A stretch of DNA of 22,893 nt from Pelagibacteraceae bacterium TMED65 (GTDB lineage: Bacteria > Pseudomonadota > Alphaproteobacteria > TMED127). Position numbers and translations under genes: made by a program. The stretch lies in the NCBI GenBank assembly GCA_002167215.1, contig NHDS01000035.1, positions 1-22,893 of the forward strand. Direction: 5' to 3'. Under the pieces are notes generated by a model, which saw nothing but the letters and a program-made list of their open reading frames with translations, did no database searches and had not been told where the DNA came from. This document shows positions 7,201 to 19,871 of this stretch, one piece after another. Positions within the stretch are counted from its first letter, which is position 1. Every line of letters begins with the position of its first letter.

Positions 7201-8475
7201 AGAAGAGGTATTGATAAAGATGAACGTTCGTTATCAAACGAAAGAATGCAGATAGAACAGCTTCACATGGATATGGAAGATGAGAGGTTTATTCTTGAAT
7301 CAAGCTTTGAAAAAAATCTAAAGTTGTTACTTGTAAACAATGAATATGAAAGTGGTTTAGAAAAGAAACCAAAATCCCCAAAACTCACAAAAGAACTTCT
7401 TGATGAGATGAATTTATCGAAGCTCAAAGGTATTAAAATAAAATTAGACGCTTCAATGAAAAAAATCGAATCATTAAATGAGGCATTTAATAAAAGTTTA
7501 GATGTTTTAAACAAAACATTTCAATCAAAAGTTGATAAAGTTCAATCCGGAGACGAATTACTACCAGGTGTTATGAAGCTTGTAAAAGTATTTGTTGCAG
7601 TAAAAAGACAGTTAGCGCCTGGTGATAAAATGGCGGGAAGACATGGAAATAAAGGTGTTATTTCACGGATTATTCCAGTTGAAGATATGCCTTACATGGA
7701 AGATGGCACTCCCGTTGACATTGTGTTGAACCCACTTGGTGTGCCTTCTAGAATGAATGTCGGACAAATTTTGGAGACACATTTAGGTGCAGCCTCTGTC
7801 GACCTTGGTAAAAAATTTCATGAACTTGGATCTAAAGCGAATGGTGAAAAATCTAACATTGAGAAGATTAAAAAACTTTTCAAAAGCGTATACGGTGAAG
7901 AAATATTTAATGCCAGAATATCTGGTCTCAAAGATGAAGAACTTGTTAATCGGGCGATTCAACTTAAAGACGGTGTTCCTTTCGCTACCCCTGTTTTTGA
8001 TGGTGCAAAAGAAATAGATATAAACGATTTCTTTGACATTGCCTCCAGCAACACTAGTGGCCAAAAGAATCTCGTAGATGGAAGAACTGGAACCCATTTT
8101 GATAGACCTATAACAGTTGGTCAAATATATATGTTAAAGTTAAACCATTTGGTCGATGATAAGATACATGCAAGATCAATTGGACCATATAGCTTGGTTA
8201 CCCAACAACCTCTTGGAGGTAAAGCACAATTTGGTGGTCAAAGATTTGGTGAAATGGAAGTATGGGCACTCGAGGCATATGGAGCATCATACACTTTACA
8301 AGAAATGTTAACAGTAAAATCAGATGATGTGTCGGGTAGAACTAAAGCTTATGAAACTATAGTTAGAGGAGACGACAATATTGAATCAGGTATCCCTGAA
8401 TCTTTTAATGTACTAATCATGGAGTTGAAGTCGCTTGGATTAAATGTAGAACTTTTAGAAAGAAATGTGAGTTAA
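4300..8475 (+). CDS. rpoB: RNA polymerase beta subunit
   Basis: The beta subunit of RNA polymerase, 1391 residues, slightly longer than E. coli (1342) and in the alphaproteobacterial range. The N-terminus ([20 protein letters not shown]) supports the start. The rifampicin region is wild type: D550, H560 and S565 correspond to E. coli D516, H526 and S531. Further landmarks are [15 protein letters not shown], the acidic E845-D846 in NYEDS (E. coli E813-D814), [18 protein letters not shown] and the C-terminal [14 protein letters not shown] region that contacts beta'. There is no clear Shine-Dalgarno sequence; it starts 7 nt after rplL, so coupling is likely. A ten-A run at 5085-5094 encodes three lysines (frame intact). 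Confidence 0.99.
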   Translation: MKKSFTDKHNIRKSFGKIPDLVDMPNLLEIQRNSYELFLQKDVKPEDREDIGLQAVFNKVFPISDFSGVAELRFVKYELEEPKYDVEECIQRGGTFGSLLKVTLNLIIREVDEETGVSSVKDIKEQDVYLGDMPLMTSRGTFVFNGTTRVVVSQMHRSPGVFFDHDKGKSHSTGKFLFASRLIPYNGSWIDFEFDPKDLMYVRIDKRRKLLASSLLLALDDEKSSEYRDDCKKNEKEIDYTKINGMTHEKLFTFFYKSKMVTKKKDGWEIDYIKEDFSGSKLDYDIVSSSNGKTYANAGEKFNIVIQKKLADDSVKKLYITDETIKGEYLAKDVYDSESGIIFFEAGDEIDENVLNHLNEKKIEKIEILNINSNQQGSYIRDTFFADKNKNRNDAITEIYKILRPGEPPTVEAADKMFRSLFFDRERYDLSPVGRLKINTRLNLDSDLNLRVLENNDVIQIVKYLAGLKDGVGHIDDIDHLGNRRVRSVGELLENQYTLGVIRMERAIKERMTNAPDIETVMPNDLVNPKPASAAIREFFGQSQLSQFMDQTNPLSEITHKRRLSALGPGGLSRERAGFEVRDVHPSHYGRICPIETPEGPNIGLINSLATYSKVNNYGFIETPYRKVENSKVTSEIVYLSAMDEEKYAIAQANEPLKSNGSFERTLISCRQSGDFLMLDPKNVDFIDVSPKQLVSVAAALIPFLENDDANRALMGSNMMRQAVPLLKSQSPYVGTGMESVVARDSGVVVVAKRSGYVNQVDSSRIVISAIQKNNLDTGVDIYRLSKFQRSNQDTCINQTPLVREGDFVEKGDIIADGPSSKIGELALGKNVTVAFMPWNGYNYEDSILISEKLVVDDVFTSIHIQEFEVLARDTKLGQEEITRDIPNIGEESLTNLDEAGIVHIGAKVNPGDILVGKVTPKGESPMTPEEKLLRAIFGEKAADVKDTSLRLPPGVSGTVVEVRVFSRRGIDKDERSLSNERMQIEQLHMDMEDERFILESSFEKNLKLLLVNNEYESGLEKKPKSPKLTKELLDEMNLSKLKGIKIKLDASMKKIESLNEAFNKSLDVLNKTFQSKVDKVQSGDELLPGVMKLVKVFVAVKRQLAPGDKMAGRHGNKGVISRIIPVEDMPYMEDGTPVDIVLNPLGVPSRMNVGQILETHLGAASVDLGKKFHELGSKANGEKSNIEKIKKLFKSVYGEEIFNARISGLKDEELVNRAIQLKDGVPFATPVFDGAKEIDINDFFDIASSNTSGQKNLVDGRTGTHFDRPITVGQIYMLKLNHLVDDKIHARSIGPYSLVTQQPLGGKAQFGGQRFGEMEVWALEAYGASYTLQEMLTVKSDDVSGRTKAYETIVRGDDNIESGIPESFNVLIMELKSLGLNVELLERNVS

Positions 8476-8484
8476 GGAAAAATT

Positions 8485-11400
8485 ATGAATGAATTAATGA
8501 AACTGATAGAAAAACCGAGTTTAGTAAATTTTGATCATTTAAAAATCTCAATAGCTAGTCCTGATGAAATAGTTTCATGGTCACACGGAGAAATTAAAAA
8601 GCCTGAGACTATTAACTACAGAACATTTAAACCAGAGCGAAGTGGGTTGTTTTGTGCTAGAATCTTTGGGCCAATAAAAGACTACGAATGTGTATGTGGT
8701 AAGTACAAAAGAATGAAGTTCAAGGGAATAATATGTGAAAAGTGTGGTGTTGAAGTAACATTAACCAAAGTTAGAAGAGAAAGAATGGGCCATATCCCTC
8801 TTGCAGCCCCCGTTGCACATATATGGTTTTTAAAGTCATTACCAAGTCGTATAGGACTTCTTCTAGATTTAGCATTAAAAGACTTGGAAAAAGTTCTTTA
8901 TTTCGAAAGTTTTATTGTAACTGAACCTGGTATAGTTAAATCGCTAAAAAAGTATCAAATTTTATCTGATGATGAAAATACAAGTTTTAAAGAAGAGTAT
9001 GGGGATAGTTTCCAGAGCATGATAGGAGCAGAAGCTATACAAAAACTTTTATCTGAAATTAATCTTGAAGAGGAACAAAAAATAGTAAGGGAAGACCTTG
9101 CAACAACATCTTCAGAAACCAAGAAAAAGAAACTTGTTAAAAGGTTAAAATTAATTGAAGCTTTCTTAGGTTCAAAATTAAAACCTGAATGGATGATACT
9201 TAATGTAATCCCAGTAATACCTCCAGAACTTAGACCATTAGTTCCACTTGATGGGGGAAGGTTTGCAACCTCTGATTTGAATGATCTGTATAGAAGAGTT
9301 ATCAACCGAAACAACAGGTTGCAAAGACTTTTAACCCTTAAAGCTCCAGATATAATAGTCAGAAACGAAAAGAGAATGTTACAGGAAGCATGTGACGCAC
9401 TTTTTGATAACGGGAGAAGAGGAAGAGTAATCACTGGAACTAACAAAAGACCACTAAAATCCTTATCAGATATGCTTAAAGGCAAGCAAGGAAGATTTAG
9501 ACAAAATCTTCTTGGAAAAAGGGTGGATTATTCAGGAAGATCAGTAATTGTTGTTGGTCCGGAGCTCAAGTTACACCAATGTGGTATACCTAAAAAGATG
9601 GCAATCGAGTTGTTCAAACCATTTATTTATTCAAAATTAGAAAAATATAATTTAGCCACAACCGTAAAAGCTGCAAAAAAAATGGTCGAAAAAGAAAGAC
9701 CTGAAGTTTGGGATATCCTTGCAGAAGTAATTAGAGAGCACCCTGTATTGTTAAATAGAGCGCCAACATTGCATAGGCTTGGTATACAGGCTTTCGAACC
9801 AATTTTGATTGAAGGTAAAGCAATTCAACTTCACCCACTAGTATGTACAGCTTTTAATGCAGATTTTGATGGTGATCAAATGGCCGTTCATGTTCCATTG
9901 TCACTTGAGTCTCAACTTGAGGCAAGAGTTTTGATGATGTCGACAAATAATATTCTTTCACCTGCTAATGGAAAACCAATTATTGTTCCTTCTCAGGATA
10001 TGATTCTCGGTCTTTATTATTTAAGTTTAACTAGCCCAGGTGGGTTGGGAGAGGGTATGATTTTTTCCTCTATAGACGAATTGCTAGTTGCTATCGATCA
10101 AAAGAACGTATCTCTTCATTCAATGATAAAATGTCGGTTTAATACTGTTAATGAAAATTTTGAACCAATTACAAAAACAGTTTCAACTACACCTGGAAGA
10201 ATGCTATTAAGCGAGGTTTTGCCAAGACATCCAAAGGTGAGTTTTGAAATAATTAATAAAATATTAACAAAAAAAGAGATTAGTAATGCAATAGATCTTG
10301 TTTATAGACATTGTGGACAGAAGAAGACAGTTATTTTTGCCGATAAACTTATGGAAATTGGATTTAGGGAAGCATGCAAAGCAGGCATATCTTTTGGTAA
10401 GGATGACCTTCTTATCCCAACTACTAAATCTAATTTATTGGAAGACACTGAAAAAAAAGTGAAGTCTTATGAAAAACAATATTCTGAAGGATTAATAACT
10501 AAAGGTGAAAAATATAATAAAGTTGTAGACGCATGGGCTAAGTGTTCTGATTCGGTAGCAGATGAAATGATGAAAATTTTAGTGCCCAACAAAATGGATA
10601 AAGTCGAGAATTTCAACTCGGTTTATATGATGGCTGATTCTGGCGCCAGGGGCTCTGCCGCCCAATTAAAACAACTTTCAGGTATGAGAGGCTTGATGGC
10701 GAAACCATCTGGGGAAATAATTGAAACTCCTATTGTGTCAAACTTTAAAGAAGGATTAACTGTTCTTGAATATTTTAATTCTAGTCACGGAGCTCGAAAA
10801 GGATTAGCTGATACTGCACTAAAAACGGCAAACTCAGGTTATCTTACTAGAAGACTTGTAGATGTGGCTCAAGATTCAATCATTACAGTACCCGATTGCT
10901 TTACTACAAAATATATAACACTTAATGAATTGGTAGAAGGTGGAGAAATAGTAGAACCCTTATCAGAAAGGGTCTTAGGTCGGACTTTGGCAGAAGATCT
11001 AATTGATAAAAGCAACAATAAAGTCATAGCAAAAACTGGAGATATTGTCTCAGAAGAGCATATAGGTATTATAGATAAAATAGGTTTTGAGCAAATTAAA
11101 GTTAGATCTGTTTTAAGTTGTGAAGCAGAATTTGGCGTTTGCGGAAAATGTTACGGAAGAGATTTAGCAAGAGGCACTCCAGTAAATGTTGGCGAGGCTG
11201 TTGGTGTAATTGCTGCCCAGTCAATTGGTGAGCCAGGAACACAACTTACAATGAGAACCTTTCATATTGGTGGTGCAGCCCAAAAAGGTACTGAAATTTC
11301 AAATATTGAATCTAAGGTAAATGGAACTACGAAATATTTGAATTTAAAATCAGCGACTGATAGTTCTGGAAATTTGATCAATATGTCCAGAAATGCATCT

Positions 11401-12636
11401 TTGTTGCTTCTTGATGAAAATAAGAAAGAAAGAGCAAAACACAGATTACCATTTGGTTGTAAAATTAATTATGCTGAAGGTTCAAAAGTCAAAACAAGCG
11501 ATATTATAGCCGAATGGGATCCATTTACATTACCAATAATTTCCCAAATCGATGGAACAGTAAAGTTTAAAGATCTTGAGGAAGGAATAACAACAAGAGA
11601 AATAGTTGACGAATCAACTGGCTTATCAAGTAATATTGTTACAGACTGGAAACAACAAGCGAAAAACCAGGAGCTAGTTCCAAGATTAGAGATTCATGAT
11701 AAAAAAAATAGTGGAAATGTTTTAGTTTTAGAGAACGGAAGTATTGCTAGCTATCAACTTACAGTTGACTCAATAATCAGTGTTACAGATGATCAGGCTG
11801 TAAGACAGGGTGATATAATTGCGAGAGTTCCAAAAGAATCAAGTAAAACTAAAGATATAACAGGTGGTCTTCCGAGAGTAGCGGAACTTTTTGAGGCAAG
11901 AAAGCCTAAAGACCATGCAATTATTGCTGAAGTTTCAGGGAAAATAGAATTCGGTAAAGATTATAAAATGAAAAGAAAAATTTCAATAGTTCCGGAAAAT
12001 AAAGATCTCGAACCAGTTGAATATGTAATTTCAAAATCTAAGCATCTCACTGTTCAAGAGGGTGATTATGTAGAGACTGGTGATATTTTAGTAGATGGAA
12101 ATTCAGTTCCCCATGATATCTTAAGAGTCAAGGGTGTTGAAGCTCTTGCAACCTATTTAACCAAGGAGGTTCAGGACGTTTATAGACTTCAAGGTGTTAA
12201 AATTAACGATAAACATATTGAAGTCATTGTTAGGCAAATGATGCAAAAAGTTGAAGTTACTAATGCTGGAGAAACCACACTGTTAGCTGGCGAACAAGTA
12301 AGTAGGAAAGAATTCATCGAGCAAAATATTAAGGCAGAGAAAGAGAACAGAAAGCCAGCCTTAGGACATCAAATTCTTCTGGGTATTACAAAAGCTTCAT
12401 TGCAAACCGACAGTTTTGTTTCTGCTGCATCTTTCCAAGAAACTACAAGGGTTCTGACTGAAGCATCTGTATCTGGTAAAGTCGACAGTTTAATGGGATT
12501 AAAAGAAAATGTAATAGTAGGAAGACTTGTTCCCTGTGGAACTGGATCATTTATGTCGCAAGTTAAAATAGAGGCAAATAAAAAGGATAAAGAACTTCTG
12601 AGTAAAGCTACCGAGAATAAAGAACAAGCGTCTTAA
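8485..12636 (+). CDS. rpoC: RNA polymerase beta' subunit
   Basis: The beta' subunit, 1383 residues, near the E. coli length (1407). The catalytic magnesium motif NADFDGD has its aspartates at D460, D462 and D464, the same numbers as E. coli. The first zinc site is C69, C71, C84 and C87; the second is C805, C879, C886 and C889. The bridge-helix and trigger-loop region contains [16 protein letters not shown]. It follows rpoB by 9 nt with a Shine-Dalgarno AAGGA overlapping the rpoB stop region. It is followed by a T12 run and a candidate promoter for the str-S10 block. Confidence 0.99.
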   Translation: MNELMKLIEKPSLVNFDHLKISIASPDEIVSWSHGEIKKPETINYRTFKPERSGLFCARIFGPIKDYECVCGKYKRMKFKGIICEKCGVEVTLTKVRRERMGHIPLAAPVAHIWFLKSLPSRIGLLLDLALKDLEKVLYFESFIVTEPGIVKSLKKYQILSDDENTSFKEEYGDSFQSMIGAEAIQKLLSEINLEEEQKIVREDLATTSSETKKKKLVKRLKLIEAFLGSKLKPEWMILNVIPVIPPELRPLVPLDGGRFATSDLNDLYRRVINRNNRLQRLLTLKAPDIIVRNEKRMLQEACDALFDNGRRGRVITGTNKRPLKSLSDMLKGKQGRFRQNLLGKRVDYSGRSVIVVGPELKLHQCGIPKKMAIELFKPFIYSKLEKYNLATTVKAAKKMVEKERPEVWDILAEVIREHPVLLNRAPTLHRLGIQAFEPILIEGKAIQLHPLVCTAFNADFDGDQMAVHVPLSLESQLEARVLMMSTNNILSPANGKPIIVPSQDMILGLYYLSLTSPGGLGEGMIFSSIDELLVAIDQKNVSLHSMIKCRFNTVNENFEPITKTVSTTPGRMLLSEVLPRHPKVSFEIINKILTKKEISNAIDLVYRHCGQKKTVIFADKLMEIGFREACKAGISFGKDDLLIPTTKSNLLEDTEKKVKSYEKQYSEGLITKGEKYNKVVDAWAKCSDSVADEMMKILVPNKMDKVENFNSVYMMADSGARGSAAQLKQLSGMRGLMAKPSGEIIETPIVSNFKEGLTVLEYFNSSHGARKGLADTALKTANSGYLTRRLVDVAQDSIITVPDCFTTKYITLNELVEGGEIVEPLSERVLGRTLAEDLIDKSNNKVIAKTGDIVSEEHIGIIDKIGFEQIKVRSVLSCEAEFGVCGKCYGRDLARGTPVNVGEAVGVIAAQSIGEPGTQLTMRTFHIGGAAQKGTEISNIESKVNGTTKYLNLKSATDSSGNLINMSRNASLLLLDENKKERAKHRLPFGCKINYAEGSKVKTSDIIAEWDPFTLPIISQIDGTVKFKDLEEGITTREIVDESTGLSSNIVTDWKQQAKNQELVPRLEIHDKKNSGNVLVLENGSIASYQLTVDSIISVTDDQAVRQGDIIARVPKESSKTKDITGGLPRVAELFEARKPKDHAIIAEVSGKIEFGKDYKMKRKISIVPENKDLEPVEYVISKSKHLTVQEGDYVETGDILVDGNSVPHDILRVKGVEALATYLTKEVQDVYRLQGVKINDKHIEVIVRQMMQKVEVTNAGETTLLAGEQVSRKEFIEQNIKAEKENRKPALGHQILLGITKASLQTDSFVSAASFQETTRVLTEASVSGKVDSLMGLKENVIVGRLVPCGTGSFMSQVKIEANKKDKELLSKATENKEQAS

Positions 12637-12648
12637 TTTTTTTTTTTT
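12637..12648 (+). repeat. Twelve-T run after rpoC
   Basis: An uninterrupted T12 follows directly on the rpoC stop codon. No GC-rich inverted repeat lies before it, so it is not a classical intrinsic terminator. It could cause partial termination, slippage or DNA bending next to the promoter candidate that begins 6 bp further on. Confidence 0.6.
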
Positions 12649-12654
12649 CTAATG

Positions 12655-12682
12655 TTGACAGTCAATTAAGATGTGTTAATTT
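12655..12682 (+). promoter_or_regulatory. Candidate internal promoter for rpsL-rpsG-fusA-tuf and the S10 block
   Basis: A perfect -35 TTGACA (12655-12660) is followed by a 16-bp spacer and TAATTT (12677-12682), with an extended -10 TG at 12674-12675. It lies in the 111-bp rpoC-rpsL gap, the second-largest spacer in the cluster, where other bacteria start the str operon. Transcription would begin near 12689 and leave a leader of about 60 nt. The -10 itself is weak (3 of 6), hence the moderate confidence. Confidence 0.5.
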
Positions 12683-12747
12683 TCAACGAATAATTGGTAG
12701 TGGTTTAATGACCAAACACAATTTCTAATTTTAATTTAAGGGAAATA

Positions 12748-13604
<857 letters not shown>

Positions 13605-13606
13605 AT

Positions 13607-15688
13607 ATGTCAAGAAAAACTGATTTAAGTAACTATAGAAATATTGGAATCATGGCCCACATTGATGCTGGAAAGACAACTACCACAGAAAGAATTCTTT
13701 ATTATACTGGTGTCTCTCATAAAATAGGAGAGGTGCATGATGGTGCGGCAACAATGGACTGGATGGAGCAAGAGCAAGAAAGAGGGATCACAATTACCTC
13801 CGCCGCCACTACTTGTTTTTGGAACGACAAAAGAATAAATATAATTGACACTCCTGGACATGTGGACTTTACGATTGAAGTTGAAAGGTCACTAAGAGTT
13901 TTAGATGGAAGTGTTTGTGTGTTCGATTCAGTTGCTGGTGTTGAGCCCCAATCAGAAACCGTTTGGAGACAAGCCGACAAATATGGTGTTCCAAGAATGT
14001 GTTTTGTTAATAAAATGGACAGAATTGGAGCAAACTTCTACAGATGTGTTGATATGATAAAAGATAGACTGGGGGCCGTTCCTCTTGTTACTCAATTACC
14101 TTTAGGATCAGAATCAGAATTTAAAGGTTTAATAGATCTCATCAGAATGAAAGCAATCGTATGGGAAGATGAAAAGCTTGGAGCCAAATTTGCTGATCAA
14201 GAAATTCCTGGAGAGCTTTTGGACGAAGCAAATAAGTACAGAGAACAATTAATTGAATCTGTAGTGGAAATGGATGACGAAATTATGGAGCAATATTTAG
14301 ATGGAAAGCTTCCAACAGAAGATCAGATTAAATCTTTAATTAGAAAAGGAACAATTGAAAGTAAGTTTGTCCCTGTTCTTTGTGGTAGTGCATTTAAGAA
14401 CAAGGGTGTTCAACCGATGTTAGATGCAGTTGTTGACTTTCTTCCCTCTCCTTTAGATGTGCCATCCATTAAGGGGGTAAGGTATCAAAAAGAAGATGAA
14501 TCAATAGTTAGAAAAAGCTCAGATGATGAACCATTTTCTGCCCTAGCTTTCAAAATTATGAATGATCCATTTGTGGGATCCTTAACATTCATGAGAGTTT
14601 ATTCTGGGCAAATAGAGGCTGGAAGTTCAGTTTTAAACTCGGTAAAAGAAAAAAGAGAGAGATTTGGTAGGATGTTACAAATGCATTCTAATTCGCGAGA
14701 AGACATCAAAGTAGCTTGTGCTGGTGATATTATTGCAGTAGCTGGCCTCAAGGATACTACAACTGGTGATACATTATGTGATTCTGAAAATGCTGTTATA
14801 CTTGAGAGAATGGAATTTCCAGACCCTGTCATTGAAGTTGCAGTTGAACCAAAAACTAAAGCTGATCAAGAGAAAATGGGTGTTGCCCTCCAAAGACTTG
14901 CGGCTGAAGACCCATCTTTCAAAGTTAGTGTGGATCATGAATCTGGACAAACAGTAATGAAGGGCATGGGTGAACTTCACCTGGAAATACTTGTAGACAG
15001 AATGTTAAGAGAGTTCAAAGTTGATGCAACTGTAGGTGCGCCTCAGGTTGCTTATAGAGAAACAATCACACAACAAACCTCAGTTGACTATACTCATAAA
15101 AAACAATCTGGAGGTGCTGGGCAATTCGCCAAAGTAGTGATGAATTTTGAGCCGTTAGACAAAGGTGAAGGTTTTATTTTTGAAAGTAAGATTGTTGGGG
15201 GCAGAGTTCCAAAAGAATATATTCCTGGAGTAGAGAAAGGAATTAAAGCTTCAACAGAATCTGGTTTTTTGGCAGGATTTCCAGTAATTGACCTTAAATG
15301 TACTTTAGTTGATGGCGCTTTTCATGACGTCGACTCAAGCGTTATGGCCTTTGAAATTGCTGCTAGAGCTGCATTTAGAGAGGCAATGCCAAAAGCAAAC
15401 GCAGTTCTTTTAGAGCCTATGATGAAGATTGAATGTGTTACACCTGAAGAATATATGGGTGACATTATAGGTGACTTGAATTCGAGAAGAGGACAGGTTT
15501 CAGGCATGGAACAAAGAGGGGTTAATCATGTTATTAATGGCATGGTTCCACTGGCAAACATGTTTGGGTATGTAAACAACTTACGCTCTATGAGCCAGGG
15601 TAGAGCAAGTTATACAATGACTTTTGATCATTATGAACAAGTTCCACATAATGTTGCAGAGGAAGTTAAAGAAAAAGTTTCTGGTTAA
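13607..15688 (+). CDS. fusA: Elongation factor G
   Basis: A 693-residue translocation GTPase. The G domain shows AHIDAGKT (17-24), the switch region [17 protein letters not shown] (81-85) and NKMD (135-138). Domains II-V follow, including the IV-V region with [15 protein letters not shown] and a C-terminus ending in EEVKEKVSG. The ATG at 13607 is chosen over an in-frame GTG three codons upstream because family members begin with a short S/A-R-K-T leader and the GTG lies inside rpsG. It is 2 nt from rpsG and followed 22 nt later by tuf, the usual str order. Confidence 0.98.
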   Translation: MSRKTDLSNYRNIGIMAHIDAGKTTTTERILYYTGVSHKIGEVHDGAATMDWMEQEQERGITITSAATTCFWNDKRINIIDTPGHVDFTIEVERSLRVLDGSVCVFDSVAGVEPQSETVWRQADKYGVPRMCFVNKMDRIGANFYRCVDMIKDRLGAVPLVTQLPLGSESEFKGLIDLIRMKAIVWEDEKLGAKFADQEIPGELLDEANKYREQLIESVVEMDDEIMEQYLDGKLPTEDQIKSLIRKGTIESKFVPVLCGSAFKNKGVQPMLDAVVDFLPSPLDVPSIKGVRYQKEDESIVRKSSDDEPFSALAFKIMNDPFVGSLTFMRVYSGQIEAGSSVLNSVKEKRERFGRMLQMHSNSREDIKVACAGDIIAVAGLKDTTTGDTLCDSENAVILERMEFPDPVIEVAVEPKTKADQEKMGVALQRLAAEDPSFKVSVDHESGQTVMKGMGELHLEILVDRMLREFKVDATVGAPQVAYRETITQQTSVDYTHKKQSGGAGQFAKVVMNFEPLDKGEGFIFESKIVGGRVPKEYIPGVEKGIKASTESGFLAGFPVIDLKCTLVDGAFHDVDSSVMAFEIAARAAFREAMPKANAVLLEPMMKIECVTPEEYMGDIIGDLNSRRGQVSGMEQRGVNHVINGMVPLANMFGYVNNLRSMSQGRASYTMTFDHYEQVPHNVAEEVKEKVSG

Positions 15689-15710
15689 TTAATTAATAAG
15701 GAGTATTTAA

Positions 15711-16901
15711 ATGGCTAAAGAAAAATTTGATAGAAGTAAACCGCACTGTAACATTGGTACAATAGGCCATGTTGATCATGGAAAAACCACACTAACTGCT
15801 GCTATAACTAAAGTTTTAGCTGAAACTGGTGGGGCCACAGCAATGGACTATGCGCAAATAGACAAAGCTCCTGAGGAAAAAGAAAGAGGTATTACTATTT
15901 CTACAGCTCACGTAGAGTATCAAACTGATAAACGTCACTACGCGCATGTAGATTGCCCAGGTCATGCCGATTATGTTAAAAATATGATTACAGGAGCCGC
16001 TCAAATGGATGGTGCAATTCTTGTTGTTTCTGCAGCTGATGGACCCATGCCTCAAACTAAAGAACATATTTTATTAGCAAGGCAAGTTGGAGTGCCATCA
16101 ATTGTTGTTTTCATGAACAAGGTTGATCAAGTTGATGATCCCGAGCTACTTGATTTAGTTGAAATGGAAGTTAGAGAACTCTTATCGAAATATGAATTTG
16201 ATGGAGATAATATTCCAATAGTTAAAGGCTCTGCTTTGGCAGCAATTGAGGATTCCAACGAAGAAACTGGAAAGAAAGCTATATTAGAACTAATGCAAAA
16301 GGTAGATGAGCATATACCTCAACCCGCACGACCATTAGACCAAGATTTCTTAATGCCTATCGAGGATGTTTTTTCTATCTCTGGTAGGGGTACAGTTGTA
16401 ACTGGAAGAGTTGAAAGAGGAGTTGTTAATGTTAATGATGAAATAGAAATTACAGGTATTAAGGATACCCAAAAGACTGTTTGTACTGGTGTGGAAATGT
16501 TCAGAAAACTTCTTGATAGAGGTGAAGCTGGAGATAACGTTGGAGTTCTACTTAGAGGTACAAAAAGAGAGGAAGTTGAAAGAGGTCAAGTTCTTGCAAA
16601 GCCAGGTTCAATAAAACCTCACAAAAAATTTAAAGCAGAAGCATATGTTTTAAATAAAGATGAAGGTGGAAGACATACACCTTTCTTCAAGAACTATAGA
16701 CCTCAATTTTACTTTAGGACAACAGATGTTACAGGAACTATTGAGCTTCCATCTGGTACAGAAATGGTAATGCCTGGAGATAACGTCTCAGTAACTGTTG
16801 AGCTTTTAACTCCTATAGCAATGGATAAGGGATTAAAGTTTGCAATCAGAGAAGGTGGCCGAACTGTTGGTGCAGGGGTTGTTGCTGAAATAATAGAATA
16901 A
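15711..16901 (+). CDS. tuf: Elongation factor Tu
   Basis: A 396-residue EF-Tu that carries aminoacyl-tRNA to the ribosome. The GTP-binding motifs are GHVDHGKT (19-26), DCPGH (81-85) and NKVD (136-139). Domain II includes [13 protein letters not shown], and domain III ends in the [15 protein letters not shown] pattern. It has a strong AAGGAG Shine-Dalgarno sequence 22 nt after fusA, in keeping with high expression. It sits between the str and S10 blocks (fusA-tuf-rpsJ), as in many alphaproteobacteria. No second tuf gene is found at the upstream secE region in this window. Confidence 0.99.
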   Translation: MAKEKFDRSKPHCNIGTIGHVDHGKTTLTAAITKVLAETGGATAMDYAQIDKAPEEKERGITISTAHVEYQTDKRHYAHVDCPGHADYVKNMITGAAQMDGAILVVSAADGPMPQTKEHILLARQVGVPSIVVFMNKVDQVDDPELLDLVEMEVRELLSKYEFDGDNIPIVKGSALAAIEDSNEETGKKAILELMQKVDEHIPQPARPLDQDFLMPIEDVFSISGRGTVVTGRVERGVVNVNDEIEITGIKDTQKTVCTGVEMFRKLLDRGEAGDNVGVLLRGTKREEVERGQVLAKPGSIKPHKKFKAEAYVLNKDEGGRHTPFFKNYRPQFYFRTTDVTGTIELPSGTEMVMPGDNVSVTVELLTPIAMDKGLKFAIREGGRTVGAGVVAEIIE

Positions 16902-16922
16902 ATTTGGAACGGAATTAATTAA

Positions 16923-17231
16923 ATGGCCAATCAAAATATTCGTATAAGACTGAAAGCTTTCGATCACCGAGTGCTAGATCAAACTACACTTGAGATTGTT
17001 AATACTGCCAAAAGAACTGGTGCGCATGTTAAAGGTCCAATCCCTCTTCCAACTATTATTGAAAAATTCACAATTTTAAAATCTCCTCATGTAGATAAAA
17101 AATCTAGGGACCAACTTGAATTAAGAACGCATAAAAGAATGATGGATATTACTGAATGGACCCCGCAAACTGTAGATGCACTTCAAAAACTAGAGTTAGC
17201 TGCTGGTGTTGATATAGAGATTAAGTTATAG
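16923..17231 (+). CDS. rpsJ: 30S ribosomal protein S10 (NusE)
   Basis: A 102-residue S10, one residue shorter than E. coli. It is part of the 30S head and also the NusE partner of NusB and NusG in antitermination and coupling. The family pattern [14 protein letters not shown] is at the N-terminus, followed by GPIPLPT and the loop segment HKRMMDI. It opens the S10 block 21 nt after tuf; the gap is too short for the long S10 leader that L4 controls in E. coli. rplC starts 9 nt downstream. Confidence 0.98.
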   Translation: MANQNIRIRLKAFDHRVLDQTTLEIVNTAKRTGAHVKGPIPLPTIIEKFTILKSPHVDKKSRDQLELRTHKRMMDITEWTPQTVDALQKLELAAGVDIEIKL

Positions 17232-17240
17232 GATGAGCAT

Positions 17241-18092
17241 ATGAGAATTGGGCTACTTGCAGAAAAAATAGGGATGACTCGATATTACGATAAGGAAATG
17301 GTAAACCATTCTGTAACCATTCTTGAGGTAAAAGATTGTAAAGTTGTAGCAAAAAAAGATAAAAACAAACATGGTTACAGTTCTGTTACCTTATCCCATG
17401 GACTAACAAAAAAAATTACTAATAATAGCTTCAAAGGATTTTTGAAAAAAAATAGGCTAGAAGCGTATTCCAGATGTCAAGAGTTTAGGGTAACTAACCC
17501 AGAGCAATTTGAGATTGGAAAGAATATTAATGCAACTAACTTTGTTGTTGGTCAGTTCGTTGACGTTTCATCTAATTCTATCGGAAAAGGTTTTGCAGGA
17601 GGCATGAAAAGACATAATTTTTCTGGAAATAGGGCAACACACGGAGTTTCAATTTCACACAGATCACATGGTTCAACTGGTCAATGCCAAGATCCTGGCA
17701 AAGTTTTTAAAGGAAAAAAGATGGCAGGAAGACTAGGAAACAAAAAGATTACTGTACAAAATTTAAAAGTGTTAAATATCGACTCTGATAACAACCTTTT
17801 AGTTATAAAAGGTGCTGTACCTGGTCATAAAGGATCATTAATAAGAATAGTTGATGCCGTAAAAAAGAATCAATCTATTAAGCCTGAAACGGTGGAGCCA
17901 GAAAATAAAGATGAAGAAATCAACAGTATGCAAGTGGAAAATGTTAATTCATCAGATAATCAAAGCTCACAAGCTAAAGAGGCCAAAGAAAACCCAACGA
18001 ATGAAGCCAACGTAAGCAAGCAATCAACAGATTTTAAAACAGAAGATGCTAAAGGTGTCGATAGTGAACAACCTAATCAAAAAGAAGACTAA
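17241..18092 (+). CDS. rplC: 50S ribosomal protein L3 with long C-terminal tail
   Basis: L3 begins 50S assembly and reaches toward the peptidyl transferase centre. The ribosomal core covers about residues 1-208 and includes GKGFAGGMKRHNFSG, THGVSISHRSHGSTG and GQCQDPGKVFKGKK, where Q150 corresponds to the glutamine that PrmB methylates in E. coli. Residue C149 in this motif is unusual (often N or R). A tail of about 75 residues (209-283), rich in E, K, N, S, Q and D, has no predicted fold and makes it far longer than E. coli L3 (209). Alphaproteobacterial L3 proteins often carry acidic or low-complexity tails, so the extension is in keeping with the group. Confidence 0.97.
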   Translation: MRIGLLAEKIGMTRYYDKEMVNHSVTILEVKDCKVVAKKDKNKHGYSSVTLSHGLTKKITNNSFKGFLKKNRLEAYSRCQEFRVTNPEQFEIGKNINATNFVVGQFVDVSSNSIGKGFAGGMKRHNFSGNRATHGVSISHRSHGSTGQCQDPGKVFKGKKMAGRLGNKKITVQNLKVLNIDSDNNLLVIKGAVPGHKGSLIRIVDAVKKNQSIKPETVEPENKDEEINSMQVENVNSSDNQSSQAKEAKENPTNEANVSKQSTDFKTEDAKGVDSEQPNQKED

Positions 18093-18118
18093 ACAAGAAA
18101 GATAATCAGAGCCGAAAA

Positions 18119-18742
18119 ATGAAAGAAAAAATTAACAATCTAGATAACAAAACTCTAAAAGAAATTACTCTTGATAAATCAGTGTTCGGAGTTGAAGTCA
18201 AGGAAGAGATAATCCATAGAATGATAAGGTACCAACTCTCTAAAAAAAGATCAGGAAATCATAAAACTAAAGGAATATCTGAGATATCTGGAACAACAAA
18301 AAAACCTTTCAAACAAAAAGGGACCGGAAGTGCTAGACAAGGTAGCAAACGATCACCTCAGATGAGAGGAGGCGCAGTCATATTTGGTCCTTTAGTTAGG
18401 TCTCACGAACATAAGTTGCCTAAAAAAATAAAAAAACTTGCTCTTAAGATGGCCTTATCAAAAAAACTTAAAGATGGAAAACTCAAAATTCTCAGCGAAC
18501 TTAAAATTTCTCAACCTAAGACTAGCTTGTTTAGAAACAAGTTGACTAACCTCAAAGTTGATTCAGCACTTTTTATCGACAATATTGATGTCGATAAAAA
18601 CTTTTTTTTAGCATCAAAAAATGTTCCAAAAATTGATGTGTTGCCTCTTATGGGTTTGAATGTATATGACATACTAAAAAGAGATTATTTAATATTCTCA
18701 GAGAGTGCTGTTTCAAGAATACAAGAGAGGTTGAGTAAATGA
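18119..18742 (+). CDS. rplD: 50S ribosomal protein L4
   Basis: A 207-residue L4, usual length. It lines the nascent-peptide tunnel with its extended loop (about residues 45-100: HKTKGISEISGTTKK, QKGTGSARQGS and RGGAVIFGP). It ends in the NVYDILKRDYLIFSESA pattern. In E. coli L4 also represses its own operon by a leader structure upstream of rpsJ, but no leader large enough is present here. Its TGA stop overlaps the rplW ATG by four bases (ATGA), indicating coupled translation. Confidence 0.97.
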   Translation: MKEKINNLDNKTLKEITLDKSVFGVEVKEEIIHRMIRYQLSKKRSGNHKTKGISEISGTTKKPFKQKGTGSARQGSKRSPQMRGGAVIFGPLVRSHEHKLPKKIKKLALKMALSKKLKDGKLKILSELKISQPKTSLFRNKLTNLKVDSALFIDNIDVDKNFFLASKNVPKIDVLPLMGLNVYDILKRDYLIFSESAVSRIQERLSK

Positions 18743-19044
18743 AAAAAATATCTAATGAAAAAATTTACGAAATAGTAAGGAACCCGTTAATCTCAGAAAA
18801 ATCAACATTCATCTCTCAATTCAACTATTATGTTTTCAAAGTGTCCTCAAGATCTAATAAGTCACAAATCAAGCAAGCAATCGAAAAACTCTTCAATGTA
18901 AAAGTTTTATCAGTCAACACCTTAAACCAAAATGGAAAAACAAAGAAATTTAGGAATATAAAAGGAAAGAGACCGGATTTCAAAAAAGCTTTTATAAAAT
19001 TAGCTGAAGGTAATACTATTGATACAACAATTGAGGTTAAGTAA
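18739..19044 (+). CDS. rplW: 50S ribosomal protein L23
   Basis: A 101-residue L23, located at the tunnel exit where trigger factor and signal recognition particle dock. It starts with the family pattern [12 protein letters not shown] and includes [22 protein letters not shown] and the [15 protein letters not shown] segment. Its ATG overlaps the rplD stop, and rplB starts 2 nt after its stop. Confidence 0.97.
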   Translation: MKKISNEKIYEIVRNPLISEKSTFISQFNYYVFKVSSRSNKSQIKQAIEKLFNVKVLSVNTLNQNGKTKKFRNIKGKRPDFKKAFIKLAEGNTIDTTIEVK

Positions 19045-19046
19045 AG

Positions 19047-19871
19047 ATGGGGCTTAAACAATTTAAACCTAACACATCAGGGCAAAGAGGCCTTGTTTTA
19101 ACAGATAAAGGAGAACTTCACAAAGGAAAGCCTTTTAAAAAACTAACTAAGGGTTTAAATAAAAGTGGTGGAAGAAATAACTTTGGTCATCTGACATCCA
19201 GACGTCAAGGTGGAGGTCACAAGAGAAAATATAGAATCATTGATTTTAAAAGAAAAGTTATTGATTTAAAGGCAATTGTTGAGAGAATCGAATACGATCC
19301 AAACAGAACCGCAAACATAGCTTTAATTAAATATGAAAATGGTGATTATTCATATATATTGGCTCCTCAGAATTTAAAAATTGGAGAAGATATCATTTCT
19401 TCAAATAAAGCTGATATTAAAGTAGGTAACTGTATGCAACTAAAAAATATTCCTACAGATACCTTAATTCATAATGTGGAAATGAAACCTGGTAAAGGTG
19501 GTCAATTAAACAGGTCTGCTGGAACCTATAGCCAACTTATAGGGAAAGACTCAGAATATGCTCAAATCAAACTGTCATCGGGTGAGATCAGGATGATAAG
19601 AATCGAATGTAAAGCAACAATAGGAATGGTCTCCAACCCTGATAACAAGAATATCAAACTTGGTAAAGCTGGAAGAAAAAGATGGATGGGGATTAGACCA
19701 GTAGTGAGAGGTGTGGCTATGAATCCAGTTGATCACCCACATGGAGGTGGTGAAGGACGAACTTCAGGCGGTCGTAACCCAGTTTCCAGAAAAGGTTTTT
19801 CAGCCAAAGGAAAGAAAACCAGAAAAAATAAGAGAACAGATAAATACATTCTCAGAAGGGGTAAGAAATAA
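19047..19871 (+). CDS. rplB: 50S ribosomal protein L2
   Basis: A 274-residue L2, one of the most conserved 50S proteins, needed for subunit joining and the peptidyl transferase site. The conserved [13 protein letters not shown] segment places H230 where E. coli has H229. The N-terminal RNA-binding OB-like domain has [12 protein letters not shown], and the lysine/arginine-rich C-terminal extension reaches into the rRNA. Its TAA stop overlaps the rpsS ATG by one base. Confidence 0.99.
   Translation: MGLKQFKPNTSGQRGLVLTDKGELHKGKPFKKLTKGLNKSGGRNNFGHLTSRRQGGGHKRKYRIIDFKRKVIDLKAIVERIEYDPNRTANIALIKYENGDYSYILAPQNLKIGEDIISSNKADIKVGNCMQLKNIPTDTLIHNVEMKPGKGGQLNRSAGTYSQLIGKDSEYAQIKLSSGEIRMIRIECKATIGMVSNPDNKNIKLGKAGRKRWMGIRPVVRGVAMNPVDHPHGGGEGRTSGGRNPVSRKGFSAKGKKTRKNKRTDKYILRRGKK

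Noticed and set aside
7783..8124. Open frames on both strands inside the 3' part of rpoB
   Set aside because: They overlap the conserved RpoB C-terminal region and carry no recognisable features.
8955..9485. 176-codon open frame on the minus strand inside rpoC
   Set aside because: It is antisense to a fully conserved part of rpoC, has serine/leucine-rich composition typical of reversed coding sequence, and shows no family motif.
12694..12715. Weak TTGGT/ACCAA inverted repeat before rpsL
   Set aside because: Five pairs with a 12-nt loop in AT-rich DNA is not strong enough to call a terminator or regulatory hairpin.
12708..12728. Six-codon mini-frame (MTKHNF) in the rpsL leader, as a possible attenuator peptide
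   Set aside because: No ribosome binding site and no alternative hairpins are convincing; a frame this short is expected by chance.
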